This document shows, piece after piece, positions 24,588 through 34,989 of a stretch of DNA of 64,000 nucleotides. The position numbers and the translations under genes are program-made. Numbering within the stretch: the stretch's first letter is position 1; every line of letters starts with the position of its first letter. Below the pieces are notes generated by a model. It had not been told where the DNA came from, made no database searches, and worked only from the letters and a program-made list of their open reading frames with translations. Source of the DNA: Apium graveolens. Taxonomy: Eukaryota; Streptophyta; Magnoliopsida; Apiales; Apiaceae. The stretch covers positions 305,800,565 through 305,864,564 of the forward strand of contig NC_133648.1 of NCBI RefSeq assembly GCF_009905375.1. Direction: 5' to 3'.

Positions 24588-24597
24588 TATATATACA
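24588..24597 (+). promoter_or_regulatory. TATA-like box before the Athila env-like ORF
   Basis: CTATATATAC lies 102 bp upstream of the ATG at 24690. Between them is a leader rich in C, T and A with no G-rich parts, as in plant 5' leaders. It could serve an internal promoter; no transcript evidence is available here. Confidence 0.5.
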
Positions 24598-24689
24598 TAC
24601 ACCTCATACACAAACTTCTTCACCATTTCACAAATTCTCAAACACAAATTCTATCTCAAACACACTCTTATTCTCTCTACTCAATTCCA

Positions 24690-25673
24690 ATGGCACCCAA
24701 GAGAAAAAGAACACAAGTAAGCAGCAACACCACCGATTCTTTAAATGTGGGTGCTGTAAGGCCGAGGTTCTCTACTCCCGAAGATGAAGTAGAGTATACG
24801 AGGCTTCTTTCGAAGCCAATCATCAAGGAGCGAGGTATTCTGCCATCAAGGAAGGATGGTAAGCAATTGGAGATGATTCTGGAGATGGGTTGGGTTTCTT
24901 TTTGTGAGGATCCCGCTGTTGTGCTCATGAGTGTTTTTCGCGAGTTTTATGCGAATGTAAAGGTGGAGAAGAATGGTTTCATGGTGGTTAGGGGGGTGAA
25001 GGTTGAGTATAGTGCAAGAGCGATAAGGAGGGTAATTAATCAACCCGCGAAAAGGGCCGGGCAATACATTTGGAATGATAAGACTGCAGAGGATTTTGAC
25101 TTGGATAAGATTCTTGTTACTCTATGTGTACCTAGGACTCAATGGACATTCAAGAGAGGCACAACTAATAATGCCACATTCCCTGCTTCTTGTATGAACA
25201 GATTTTCCCGTGCTTGGAATGCCTTTATTTGTGCTAATATCAAGCCATCGTCTCATATGCATGAAGTTACTGTGGAGCGAGCACGCTTATTGTGGGGTAT
25301 TCTAAAAGGTGATTATATGAACATTAGTAGGATTATTCACCATGGTATTCTGAGATTTTTGAGAGGGATCACTACGGGTTCTATACCATATGCGTCCATA
25401 GTTACGAGGTTGTGTACGGCAATTCGTGTTCGTTGGGCTGCACATGAGCAGCTTCAGCTCCCTAGTTCTACCATTGATATTTCAATTATATTAAACATGG
25501 TGGAGTGGCATGGTGGTAAGCCCGATCCTAAGGGGCTTGGTTATTCATTTGATATACTTCCGGGCAAGCGTACAGCTGATCAGTATTATGTTGGTGGTTC
25601 AAAGAAAGCCCGTGAAGCTGGTTGGAGAGCTCAGTTGGGTGAGGAGATAGAGCAGTCTCAGTTACAGGAATAA
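24690..25673 (+). CDS. Athila env-like ORF (plant transposon protein domain), 327 codons open
   Basis: The ORF starts MAPKRKRTQVSSN, a basic, nuclear-signal-like start, and is open for 327 codons. Its core (ILPSRKDGKQLEMILEMGW, REFYANVKV, SARAIRRVINQPA, SRAWNAFICANIKPSSHMHEV, ERARLLWGILKG, IPYASIVTRLC) matches the domain annotated in Pfam as a putative plant transposon protein, typical of the third ORF of Athila elements. After the stop at 25671 the same frame continues to 25892 (SKKGNTQYRCLARRMDAM ... PPVEGDDSD) with one more stop at about 25768, so the ancestral protein was about 400 aa. No signal peptide or membrane span is obvious, so envelope function is unproven. It is the least damaged gene of this element. 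Confidence 0.85.
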   Translation: MAPKRKRTQVSSNTTDSLNVGAVRPRFSTPEDEVEYTRLLSKPIIKERGILPSRKDGKQLEMILEMGWVSFCEDPAVVLMSVFREFYANVKVEKNGFMVVRGVKVEYSARAIRRVINQPAKRAGQYIWNDKTAEDFDLDKILVTLCVPRTQWTFKRGTTNNATFPASCMNRFSRAWNAFICANIKPSSHMHEVTVERARLLWGILKGDYMNISRIIHHGILRFLRGITTGSIPYASIVTRLCTAIRVRWAAHEQLQLPSSTIDISIILNMVEWHGGKPDPKGLGYSFDILPGKRTADQYYVGGSKKAREAGWRAQLGEEIEQSQLQE

Positions 25674-25892
25674 TCAAAGAAGGGAAATACGCAATACAGG
25701 TGTCTGGCTAGGAGGATGGATGCGATGCATGACATTCACAGCAGGTTTGCACATGATCTCACATAGGCATTGGGGACAGCTTTTCGAGCCGCCAGTGTTG
25801 ACATCCAGTGGCCAGTTTTTGGTGAGGATTTCGTGTATCCACCTCCGGACACACTTGACACTCCACCCGTTGAGGGTGATGATTCTGATTAG
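25674..25892 (+). pseudogene. C-terminal extension of the env-like ORF after a stop
   Basis: In the same frame as the env-like ORF, translation past TAA gives SKKGNTQYRCLARRMDAM, a second stop, then RAASVDIQWPVFGEDF and an acidic end PPVEGDDSD before TAG at 25890-25892. The unbroken style and the natural ending suggest the TAA at 25671 is a recent mutation. Confidence 0.65.
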
Positions 25893-25949
25893 GTATGCCT
25901 GGAGTCCTTACTATTACCTTCATTGAGGACAATGAATATTTTTAAGTTT

Positions 25950-25963
25950 GGGGGTAGTAGTTG
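25950..25963 (+). other. Upstream PPT-like motif of Athila
   Basis: TTTAAGTTTGGGGGTA follows CATTGAGGACAATG about 55 bp after the env-like frame. The same TTTGGGGG string occurs again directly before the 3' LTR, so the element has two such tracts. Confidence 0.6.
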
Positions 25964-26123
25964 AAGGAATATATTTTATGTGAGTCACATATAGTTTGCA
26001 TATTTATGATAGTTTAGTTCATATAGTGCATATTTTTCCATGTAGTTTTTTTTTGGTAGCTTTTATGATAGTTTGTTCATATAGTTCATGCATGTTCATA
26101 TAGTTCATGCATGTGTGAACCAT

Positions 26124-26490
26124 ATATGGTTTAAGGAAAGCTTCTCGTAGATGGAACATCCGTTTTGATGAGACAATCAAAGAGTTTGGTTTTATCAAAA
26201 ACATAGACGAACCATGTGTCTACAAGAAGGTTAGTGGGAGCGCGGTAACATTTCTTATATTGTATGTGGATGACATACTTCTTATAGGAAATGATATACC
26301 GATGCTACAATCAGTCAAAGTATGGCTATCAAAGAACTTCACCATGAAGGACTTGGGAGAGGCATCCTACATTCTCGGTATGAAGATCTATAGAGATAGA
26401 TCTAGAAGAATGATAGGTCTTACCCAGGGTACATACATCCAGAAAGTGCTTAAAAGGTTTAGCATGGAAAACCTTTTAAGTGCTTTTATG
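26124..26490 (+). pseudogene. Embedded Copia reverse transcriptase fragment
   Basis: The frame reads YGLRKASRRWNIRFDETIKE, EFGFIKNIDEPCVYKKVSG, then LYVDDILLIGNDIPMLQSVK and FTMKDLGEASYILGMKIYRD, ending at VLKRFSMENL. YGLKQA.R.W, the YVDD catalytic box and MKDLGEA..ILG are Ty1-Copia RT motifs, clearly not Gypsy. Only the RT palm-to-thumb part (about 120 aa) is present. It lies between the env-like ORF and the 3' LTR of the Athila element, in the same orientation, directly after two copies of GTTCATATAGTTCATGCAT. It is a captured or inserted fragment, not a gene of its own. Confidence 0.88.
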
Positions 26491-27399
26491 CTAGTGTAGT
26501 GATGTCGTATTTAGTGATGTTAAGTCTTATCAAATTAATTTGCATGATAGAGACACTTGTATTTCACTAAGTCTTATAGGTTGCTTAAGTGCTAGATCAT
26601 GATCATGATTTATTTGTTTGTAGAGGTTTAATCGCTTGTTTATATTTAAAATTTAGGATATTCTCTTAATAATAAAATAACATAGATTTTTAGAAATTGG
26701 AGAAAAATTGGATTTCATTGCTAGTTGTTGTGGCTAGGTGTCAAATGGCTAGTAGCCGGCTCATATTTATATGAGTACTCTAGGGTTGAGCGAGATGGAG
26801 CGATACGCACTCGTTCAGAAATTTGGAAAAAAAAGTGAAAAGAAAAAAAAGAAAAAAAAAGAATAAGTGTTATGTATAACTGATCACGAGTGGGCTCTTT
26901 AGTACTCGAGTTATTAAGTTCTTAGGGGACTTTGTGCCTAATGACCTAAGGTTTTTATAGTCTGAGATCCGATAACCTAACGCTCGCTACATGGGTACTA
27001 TTGTATAAGTCTTTTGTGAACCTCACTCATTGCACGATCAAATAAACATATGTGTGTTGTTTTGTTTGAATAAAAGCATGAATTCATATAAAAGTCCAAT
27101 ATAAGAATTGAAGTGCTATAAGTTATTTTGAGTCTAGCTTTTTATTTTATTTATAACCTTGCGATTGCCTTATTGAGTAGTGAGTCATGATTATTGATCT
27201 AGTTGCGATAGTATATCTAGTTTGTAAGTTGATTTGTATGATTTGATTGAACTTTATGCGAGTAACTACATTTGTTGTGATGTTGCTAGTTGATTATTTT
27301 AGTTATTCTATTGGGATCGTTGCATTCATATTAATTGCATTCAAGCATTTTTCTTTCTTGTTCTTTGAGTCTGTTTATGCTTTAGGATAAACATCGATT
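26491..27399 (+). other. Athila 3' untranslated region
   Basis: Non-coding DNA between the Copia RT fragment and the 3' LTR, with an A-rich stretch (AAAAGAAAAAAAAG) near 26840 and no ORF of note. Confidence 0.7.
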
Positions 27400-27413
27400 C
27401 AAGTTTGGGGGTA
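27400..27413 (+). other. Polypurine tract of Athila
   Basis: AAGTTTGGGGGTA lies directly before the 3' LTR, in the normal position and form for Athila. Confidence 0.85.
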
Positions 27414-28859
27414 TTTTGAGTGGCATTTATGACACTTTATAATGCTCTATTAAGCTTTGAATTGATGCGTTTCTACTCAAGTTGTTAAGTGTTTTAATGT
27501 GTTTTCTAGTGTTTTTGCATTTCAGGCATTATCTAGGTAATCAGGTGAAATATCATTGTTTTTGTGCTAATTTGGTGTCAAGGTGGTGTTGGAATAAAAG
27601 CTCGTGGAAAGCCGACTCAAAGCAGCAAAGAAAATCAGAAATCTGAAGTTTTTCCAAAGGTACGGCACGCCCGCGCTGGTCAAGAGCGCGCCCGCGCCAG
27701 GATGTCAGAAAGGCAGCGCGCCCGCGATGTGATAGCGCGCGGCCGCGCCGGTGCGAATTCAAAGAATCTTGATTCTATTATAATTACAATTTGAAGACTT
27801 CTCGATTGCATGGGGCTGCTATATATATTCAAACGAAGGACGTTTTCAATAGAGAGACGTACCAGAGCGCAAAGAGAGCCGTAAGAAGACCGTTTTAGCA
27901 CGGATTCAACGAAGATGAAGAAGATCTTGTTTTTACTTGTGAATCTTTGTTCTAAGTTATAACTTGGATGCTAGTTTTCTAATTTGTGGACCTTACTATT
28001 GTTTCGTACTTGGTTTTGTTTATTCGTTATAAAGACTACGTTTGTTATACCATGCTTTCATCGGAACCCACATTGATGATGAGTCTGATTATGGGCTAAT
28101 CGTTATCGTGGGATTCTAACGGATTTATTTATGGATTTCTTTAGTTAATTTGTTTCGATGCCTTAGTGTGTGGTAATTGTATGATATCCTAGTATTGGTT
28201 GTGCGTATTCGTCTTATGAGCGTCGTGAACTTATAAGATAGCGTGTTAATATTTAATGAAGTGGCAGTGAATTTAAGGATTTAGAACTTGCCATGCTAGC
28301 ATAGGTTCATGTATTTGTTATGCATGATTCGTAGGTAATTTTAACCATCTTACTTGCCCTGTGTAATCATAATAGATAACTTGTGCTTAAACTGTTATGT
28401 TGTCAAATTCTATAGACATTTAGGGTCTCAATATAATTGGTTTCTATTCAGCTTCTATCTCTTTTGTGGATGTCTGGTAATATGGTATTCGTGCAACGAA
28501 ATTTGGCGTTTATCAGTTTCGTTTATCTGATTAGTGTCATCACCATTACATGCTAAGGTTAAGAATAATAAGGCTATTGAATGAAGTATTTAATGAAGTT
28601 AGAATCCCTTGTTTGTCATATATATTAATTCAACCATTATTATTCTCTTAGTTATAATTGTTAGTTTAATTCTTAGTTATAAACAACCTCAATTTGTTAT
28701 CTTCTTAGCATTGAATAATAACCCTACATTGTTGCTTAAGTGCATAAATTAATTAGTTAACCAAGCCAGTCTCCGTGGGAACAAATCTGATTTATATCTT
28801 ATACTACTTGCGAACGCGTATACTTGCGTGAATTATTAGCGCATGTTTAGCGACTAACA
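27414..28859 (+). repeat. 3' LTR of the Athila element
   Basis: It aligns along its length with 17451-18873. The first two bases are TT in place of TG, and it ends ...CTAACA followed by the duplication GTAAG. It has an extra 23-bp GC-rich unit at about 27678-27700. Confidence 0.93.
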
Positions 28860-29064
28860 GTAAGACAAATGATCTCTCTTGTTGTCGAAAAGTGTAGAGG
28901 TGAAGATCTTTTTGGAATCCCAGAAGGTCATTTTCGATGACTTCTGGAAGTTTAATCCGGATGTCGTTTGAAATGGCATTGATGTGATATGGATTTTGTA
29001 TTCCATCATGAAAAATTGTCACAATGTTAGTGAAATGGTTGTAAAACCAGTTGAAATGCACCAT
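28860..29064 (-). pseudogene. Small accessory gene of element A, 5' part (split by Athila)
   Basis: The minus-strand ORF starts at ATG 29064 (MVHFNWFYNHFTNIVTIF) and reads KLPEVIENDLLGFQKDLHLY and FRQQERSFVL up to the Athila insertion, continuing at 17445-17396 for a total of 84 aa. The element B gene at 63214 is a homologue: both start MV, share P..V..DLL.F in mid-protein and an RQQER motif, and have similar size, upstream and downstream sequence. It lies between pol and the long accessory ORF. No known domain is recognised; it is small, soluble and partly helical. Function unknown. Apart from the insertion the frame is intact. Confidence 0.7.
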
Positions 29065-29150
29065 TGTTTGAGAAGAAAGGGATATGAGAAACGATAGGGA
29101 GGAGAACGTTTTGTGTTTAGGGAAAGATGATTTGAGTGGATGATGAGTGA

Positions 29151-29160
29151 TGGTTTAAAT
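29151..29160 (-). promoter_or_regulatory. TATA box of the small accessory gene (element A)
   Basis: On the minus strand TATTTAAACC lies 96 bp upstream of the ATG at 29064, followed by a CT/CA-rich leader. Element B has TATATAAACC with 95-96 bp to its ATG. Confidence 0.6.
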
Positions 29161-29459
29161 AACTCTGAGAGAGAGAGAGGGAATATCAAGAGACTAGGGG
29201 TTTGATTAATTATTAAGTGCAGAGTTAACTTAATGATTTAACCAAAAAATATCTTATTAAAGCGCGTTTCCCAAGACTAATTTGCAATGATGACTATGAT
29301 ATATATTCATACATGCACATTTAGCAAATAAATTCACTTAATTTATCATGCATATAGCAAAATACATCAAAGGAAAAATTTCCATCTTAATATCTTGAGC
29401 AACATTTAGGACATATCAGGATTTGATCAATATACATTAGGATTTGATCAAATATAAAT
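29161..29459 (-). other. Spacer between pol and small gene in element A
   Basis: About 300 bp of AT-rich non-coding DNA with a GA-rich stretch (GAGAGAGAGAGG) near 29170. It would hold upstream promoter elements of the small gene. Confidence 0.5.
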
Positions 29460-32400
29460 TTAAAAGAATTTATTTGTCCCAACTAACCATACCAAATTCA
29501 TTGACAACTTTGTAAATGTTGCTTCGGGTAATGGCTTAGTGAATATATTAGCCAATTGCTGACCAGTAGGATCAAAATGAAGCTCAATCGTTCCTTCCAT
29601 GACATGCTCTCTTATGAAGTGATATCTGATGCTGATATGTTTTGTAAGAGAGTGTTGCACTGGGTTTCCTGTCATAGAAATAGCACTTTCATTATCACAA
29701 TAAATAGGAATTTTAGAAAATGATAATCCATAGTCCATGAGCTGGTTTCTCATCCATAACAACTGAGCACAATAGCTCCCAGCTACAATATATTCAGTCT
29801 CAGCAGTTGAAGTATAAATGGATTTCTACTTCTCACTGAACCATGAGACTAATCTGCCTCTCATAAACTGACAGCTCCCATATGTACTCTTCCTGTCTAT
29901 CTTGCAGCTAGCAAAGTCAGCGTCTAAATATGCACATTATTCAAAATCAGCTTCCCTTGCATACCAGAGACCAAGTGATACAGTACCCTTGAGGTATCTG
30001 AAGATTCCCTTCAGTGCAATAAGATGTGGTTCTCTTGGATTTGCCTGAAATCTTGCACACAAACAGGTGGCAAACATACTGTCTGGCCTTCTAGCCGTTA
30101 GGTACAAAAGAGAACCAATCATACCTTTGTAGTTTGTGACATCAACTGATGTACCTTCATAAGGACTAAAAGTAACTCATCTCTCCCATTATGCTCATTT
30201 GATATCTTGATTGCATTAACTTTGAGAACTTATCACACAGTTTTTGATTAGTTGATCCAAAAATGATATCATCCACAGAAATTTGAACTAAAAGCAGATC
30301 TTTACCTTGATTCAGATAAAATAAAGTTTTATTTATTGTACCTCTTTTGAATCCACTATCCAGCAGAAACTGAGTAAGGTCTCATACCATGCCCTAGGTG
30401 TTTTATTTAGTCCATAGAGTGCTTTGTCAAGTCTATAAACATAATCATGATGTTTGGGATCCATAAAACCTGGTGGTTGTTCAATATAGACTTCCTCTTC
30501 AAGTTTTCCATTGAGAAATGCCCTCTTAACATCCATCTGAAAGACTTTAAATTTCTTGTGTGCAACATATGCCAAGAAAATTCTGATTGCTTCCAGTCTA
30601 GCAACAGGAGCAAATGTTTCATCATATTCAATGCCTTCATGTTGGGAATATTCTTTAGCCACCAATCTTGCCTTGTTTCTGATAATAGTTCTATCACAAT
30701 CAGTCTTATTTCTGAAGACCCACTTTGTGCCTACAATTGACCAGTTTTTAGGTCTAGGCACCAGCTTCCAAAATTCATTTCTTTCAAACTCATTCAACTC
30801 TTCTTGCATAGATATAACCCAATCTTCATCCTTGAGTGCATCTTCTACTTTCTTTGGCTCTTCTTTTGAAAGTAGATTGTGATACAAACATTCATTTTGA
30901 GTTGCACTCCTTGTCTTTACACCTTCATCAGGATTTCTAATAATCAGATCAGGAGTATAATCTTTAGTCCATTTTCTGGCACTAGGAAGTGTCCTTCTGG
31001 AGCTAAATGCTCCCCCTGAATTGTATGCCTCATCATATGCATTTGAGGCTCCCCCTGAATCAGTGCTTTCATCTCCTGATGAAGTTTTGGGACTTGACTC
31101 ATGTCCATCTGATATTGAATTAACATTGGATTCTGAATGACCAGATTGAGAAGAACCTTGAGTTGATTCTTCAATGTTGGTACCATCAGTTGAACCTTGT
31201 TGTTGTTCCCCCTCAACATGTGCAGGTTCATTAGTACAATGATCATCTTCAAAATCTGAAGGAGTATCAGTGCATTAGAGTTTGATCCAGATTCCAACAG
31301 TGCATTTTCATTTGCAAAGATTAGACTTTCATGAGAGTCTTCTTCAAAACCAGGAATCTTCTTGTCATCAAAAGATACATTTATGGAGATAACTACAGTA
31401 TTTGTTCTCATATTGAAAACCCTGTATGCTTTTGATGGTGAGTAACCGACAAAGATTACTACATCAGCTTTTGATTCAAATTATCCTAGCTGATCAGTAT
31501 GAGTTCTCAGAACAAAGCACTTACATCCAAATATATGAAGATGTTTAAGACTAGGCTTCTTTTCTTTCAGAATCTGATAAGGAGTAACTCCATGTCTATT
31601 TATCAGTGTGATATTCTGAGTATTACAGGTTGTATTTACTACTTCATCCCAGAAGTAAGTGGGTAGTTTTGCTTCTTCCAGTAGAGTCCTACCAGCTTCA
31701 ATCAGGGTTCTGTTCTTTCTCTCAACAACACCATTTTATTGGGGTGTGCCAGGAGCTGAGAATTGTTGTTGTATGCCTTTGTACTTGCAAACTTCCTCCA
31801 TTTTTGAGTTCTTGAACTCAGTGCCATTATCACTTCTCAGTATTTTCACTTTATGGGTGGATCCATTCTCAATTTGCCTTATATAATCTAGAAGAATTCC
31901 TGGAGTTTCATCCTTCCTGTGTATAAACTAAACCCAAGTGTATCTAGTGAAATCATCAACAATTATAAGTGTGTACCTTTTCTTGTTGATAGACATTATG
32001 TTTACTGGTCCAAAGAGATCCAAGTGTAACATATGATATGGCTCAGTAATAGAGAATTCTGTTTTACTTTTGAAAGATACTCTTCTTTGCTTAGACTTTT
32101 GACAAGCGTCACAAATACCATCAGATGAGTATAGCATATTTGGTAATTCTCTTACTAGCTCCGTCTTGGCAAGTTCATTGGTTGAATTGAAGTTGAGATG
32201 TGAGAGCTTCTTATGCCAATTTCAGCTTTCATCTACTGATGCATTTGAGATAAGGCAAGTAGCTTCTGGCTCAAGACTTTCATGCAGTCTTGCTTCATAC
32301 ATATTTCCATGTCTGTATCCCATCAAGAAAATCTTTTTTTACTTGTTGTGAACAACTTCATAATGAGAGTCATAGAACACCACAAGATAACCTCTGTCAG

Positions 32401-32626
32401 TGATTTGACTGATGCTTAGAAGATTATGCTTCAGTCCTTCCATCAGAGCTACATTCTCTATTGCTACCTTTCCAATTATCAAGTTGCCATATCCTAGAGT
32501 GTGTCCTATATTTCCATCTCCATAAGATACATCTGGGTCAGCCTTTTTCTCAAATTCTGACAGCAGTGATTTATTTCCAGTCATATGTCCTGAACATCCA
32601 CTATCCAAGACAAAAGTGTTTTTCCT
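29460..32626 (-). pseudogene. pol: pol of SIRE-type element A
   Basis: On the minus strand: protease (VLDSGCSGHMTGNKSLLSEF), the pre-integrase zinc part (CDACQKSKQRRVSFKSK), integrase core (LHLDLFGPVN, VDDFTRYTWV, SDNGTEFK, ERKNRTLIEA), a long Ser/Asn-rich linker, RT ([39 protein letters not shown], and SVDD in place of YVDD at about 30270), and RNase H (IYCDNESAISMTGNPVQHS, RYHFIREHV, ANIFTKPLPE). It stops at 29460. Many stops and frameshifts, together with the YVDD change, make it non-functional. All Copia domains are present in the Copia order, integrase before RT. Confidence 0.92.
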
Positions 32627-32639
32627 GTTACCCTGCAGT

Positions 32640-34937
32640 CAGCGGAGTGATTAATTAGAAGGTTTTTAAGGACCCACACTTGTTGGGCCATCTTTTTGGA
32701 CAACTTAAGTCTTTATGATTCAGGCTCACTTCTGACAGTTTTTCCCTTGTCAGGATTTGTCTTATCAGAAGTAGATTTAGTAGAACTAGAAGAATTGAGT
32801 ACATAAACAGTTTTATTGAATTTAGGCAAAGTTTCATAATAGTTGTGATACAGCTTATGATAGGATCTACAAGTGTAAATTGAATGCCAACTACTACCAC
32901 AATGAAAACAAGAATTTTGTGGTTTATAAAATACTGATCTACCCCTAACATCAGACTCAGGAATAGCAGTTTTCATTTTCTTACTCCTCCTGCAATCAAT
33001 AGCAAGATGATTAGTATTATCACAGTTAAAACAAGTTTTTCTAGGAACATTGGGAACAAACTTATAATTAGAATACTTAGAAATACCTTGCTTACCATTC
33101 CTATTTCTTTTAGGACTTTTAATTTGAGGTTTGTGAGTAACCTCGTATAATTTCTTTTTCATTTATCTTTTAGACAAAAGTCCTATATTCTTTTCTTTCT
33201 TAACGGTCTTAATGGTTTCCTTGTTTTCCTTTCTTTGAGATTTATCACTTACTGACTTTTCTTGGGATGCTGATGTTGAACCCTTTTCAAAGATAGATTT
33301 AGGTTCATCAGCTTCTGAAGAGATAAACTTAACAGGAGTCTTAAGGGTAGTTTTATTTTCAGTGTTAAAATCCTTAATTCCATCTGCATAACCAAGACAT
33401 TCTTTCCAGTTTTTCTTAGAGATCATCTCATGAACCTTTTTGCCTGAATCAGTCCAAGCTTTAAGGGGTTTCCTCTGATTTTCTAATTCATTCTCTAACA
33501 TACTATACTTAGCTTCTAGTATCTTTACTATATGTTTAGATTTCTCTCATTTTTTCTGAGTTTCAATCTGATTTACTAAGTCAGACTTCAACTAATCATT
33601 CCTAGACTTTAAGATTTCATTTTCAGTTAACAGCCTATTGTTCTCTAGAATCTTATTTTTAAAATTTCCATGAAGAGACTTAAGAATAGATTTCAGTTCT
33701 AATATATCTTCAATATCAAAAGAGAAGAAAAAATTTGATACCTTAAAATTAGTGGAAGCAGGAGCATCAAAGCTAGTCATAAGTGCATAGCATGTTTCTT
33801 CATTTTCAGAATCAGTGGAGTCCATCCAATCCTTGCTTGATGTAATCAAGTCTTTGTTCTTCCCTTTGTCATGCTTTTTTTTGCACTCTGTAGCAAAGTG
33901 ACCAGGTTCATCACAGTTGTAGCACTTGATTTTCGACCTGTCGACTTTTCCAGCTTTACAGTCCGTCCTTCTCTTCTTCCAAATGATTTCCTTTCCCCTT
34001 CAGTGAACTTCTTCCTGAAGCTTCTTTTCTTCTGAGACTTCCTAAATTGCATCTTCTTGAAGCCCTTAACTAGAAATGCAGCCATTTGTATGACATCAAA
34101 ATTTGTCACGTTCTTTTCAGTTTCAGAATCAGTATCATCATCAAGATTTGAGGATGAATCATCAGTATCTGATTCTGGCATATTGTTCTTTTTTCTTGCA
34201 GCTTCAACATACCTTTCTTTTGAAGCTTTAGCATTCACTTTCAAAGCAACTGATTTTTCCTTGTTACTTTTCCTCTCTTTCCTTTGCTAAACTTCCAGAT
34301 CATGAGTTCTCAGCATGCCATAGACTTCATCCAGGGTACTTATTTCCAAATCATACTGATGTTGTATGATTGCAGTCTAAGTCTCTCATTCCTCATTCAA
34401 GTCTCTCAGAAACTTAGTGTTTGAATTCTCTCGATCATACACCTTTCCCACCAAGGATAGATTGTTGAGAAGGGTAAGAAACCTGTCATAGATGTCGGTG
34501 AGATTTTCATCAGGTTTGGCCTCAAAATGTTCATATTCTTGAAATAGAACAGCCCTTCTGTTCTTCTTGATGGCCATGATTCCTTGATATTGAGTTTCAA
34601 GAGCGTCTCAGATCTCCTTGGAAGTCTTGTAGGCTATAACCCTGTTTGACATCACAGAATCAAGACTGTTATGCAAAATGTTTCTTACCTTTACATCTTT
34701 CAGCACCGCAACTTTCTCTTCTGGTGTACACTCACTCTTCTCCTTCAACTGATAGTGTTCAGCAACAAGAGGAGTTGCAGGCACCAGTTTTGTTGGCATG
34801 TAGGGTCCATCATTGATTACGTCGAGATAGTCTGGATCTGTAGCCTCCAGGTGCATGAGCATCTTCACCTTCCATGTAGGATATTAAGCCTTTTTCAGAA
34901 TGCGGATTTTAATACTTTCATACTTGTTCAGAGACAT
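32640..34937 (-). pseudogene. gag: gag of SIRE-type element A
   Basis: It starts MSLNKYESIKIRI at 34937, about 36 bp after the primer site. Gag-type segments follow: MHLEATDPDYLDVINDGP, SVMSNRVIAYKTSKEI, QEYEHFEAKPDENLTDIYD. Then come an acidic Ser/Asp tract, a basic tract, a broken first zinc knuckle near 33890, and two further CCHC-type knuckles (CFNCDNTNHLAIDC and CFHCGSSWHSIYTC) at about 33030 and 32900. SIRE-type Gag is unusually long, and this copy spans about 760 codons. At least seven stops and several frameshifts inactivate it. Confidence 0.9.
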
Positions 34938-34972
34938 GTTTAGATCGCTTCTGATTGTAAATTTATCAGTTT

Positions 34973-34984
34973 GCTCTGATACTA
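34973..34984 (-). other. Primer binding site of element A
   Basis: On the minus strand TAGTATCAGAGC follows the 5' LTR after five bases. It differs by one base from TGGTATCAGAGC, the initiator tRNA-Met site used by most plant Copia elements. Confidence 0.88.
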
Positions 34985-34989
34985 ATTAT

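Larger units (their letters stand above)
17451..28859 (+). mobile_element. Athila-type Gypsy retrotransposon nested in element A
   Basis: LTRs at 17451-18873 and 27414-28859 are flanked by GTAAG at 17446-17450 and 28860-28864. A tRNA-Asp-like primer site follows the left LTR, and a T-tract plus GGGGG polypurine tract precedes the right one. Gag, protease, RT, RNase H and integrase appear in that order, then an env-like ORF, the classic Athila layout. The two LTRs differ by many substitutions and one 23-bp unit, so the insertion is not recent. Gag-pol is broken, while the env-like ORF is open for 327 codons. A piece of Copia RT is embedded in the 3' region. Confidence 0.95.

Noticed and set aside
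26260..26499. Stand-alone gene with a YVDD motif
   Set aside because: The Copia RT reading continues upstream of its ATG to 26124 and has no promoter or ends of its own; it is a fragment inside Athila.
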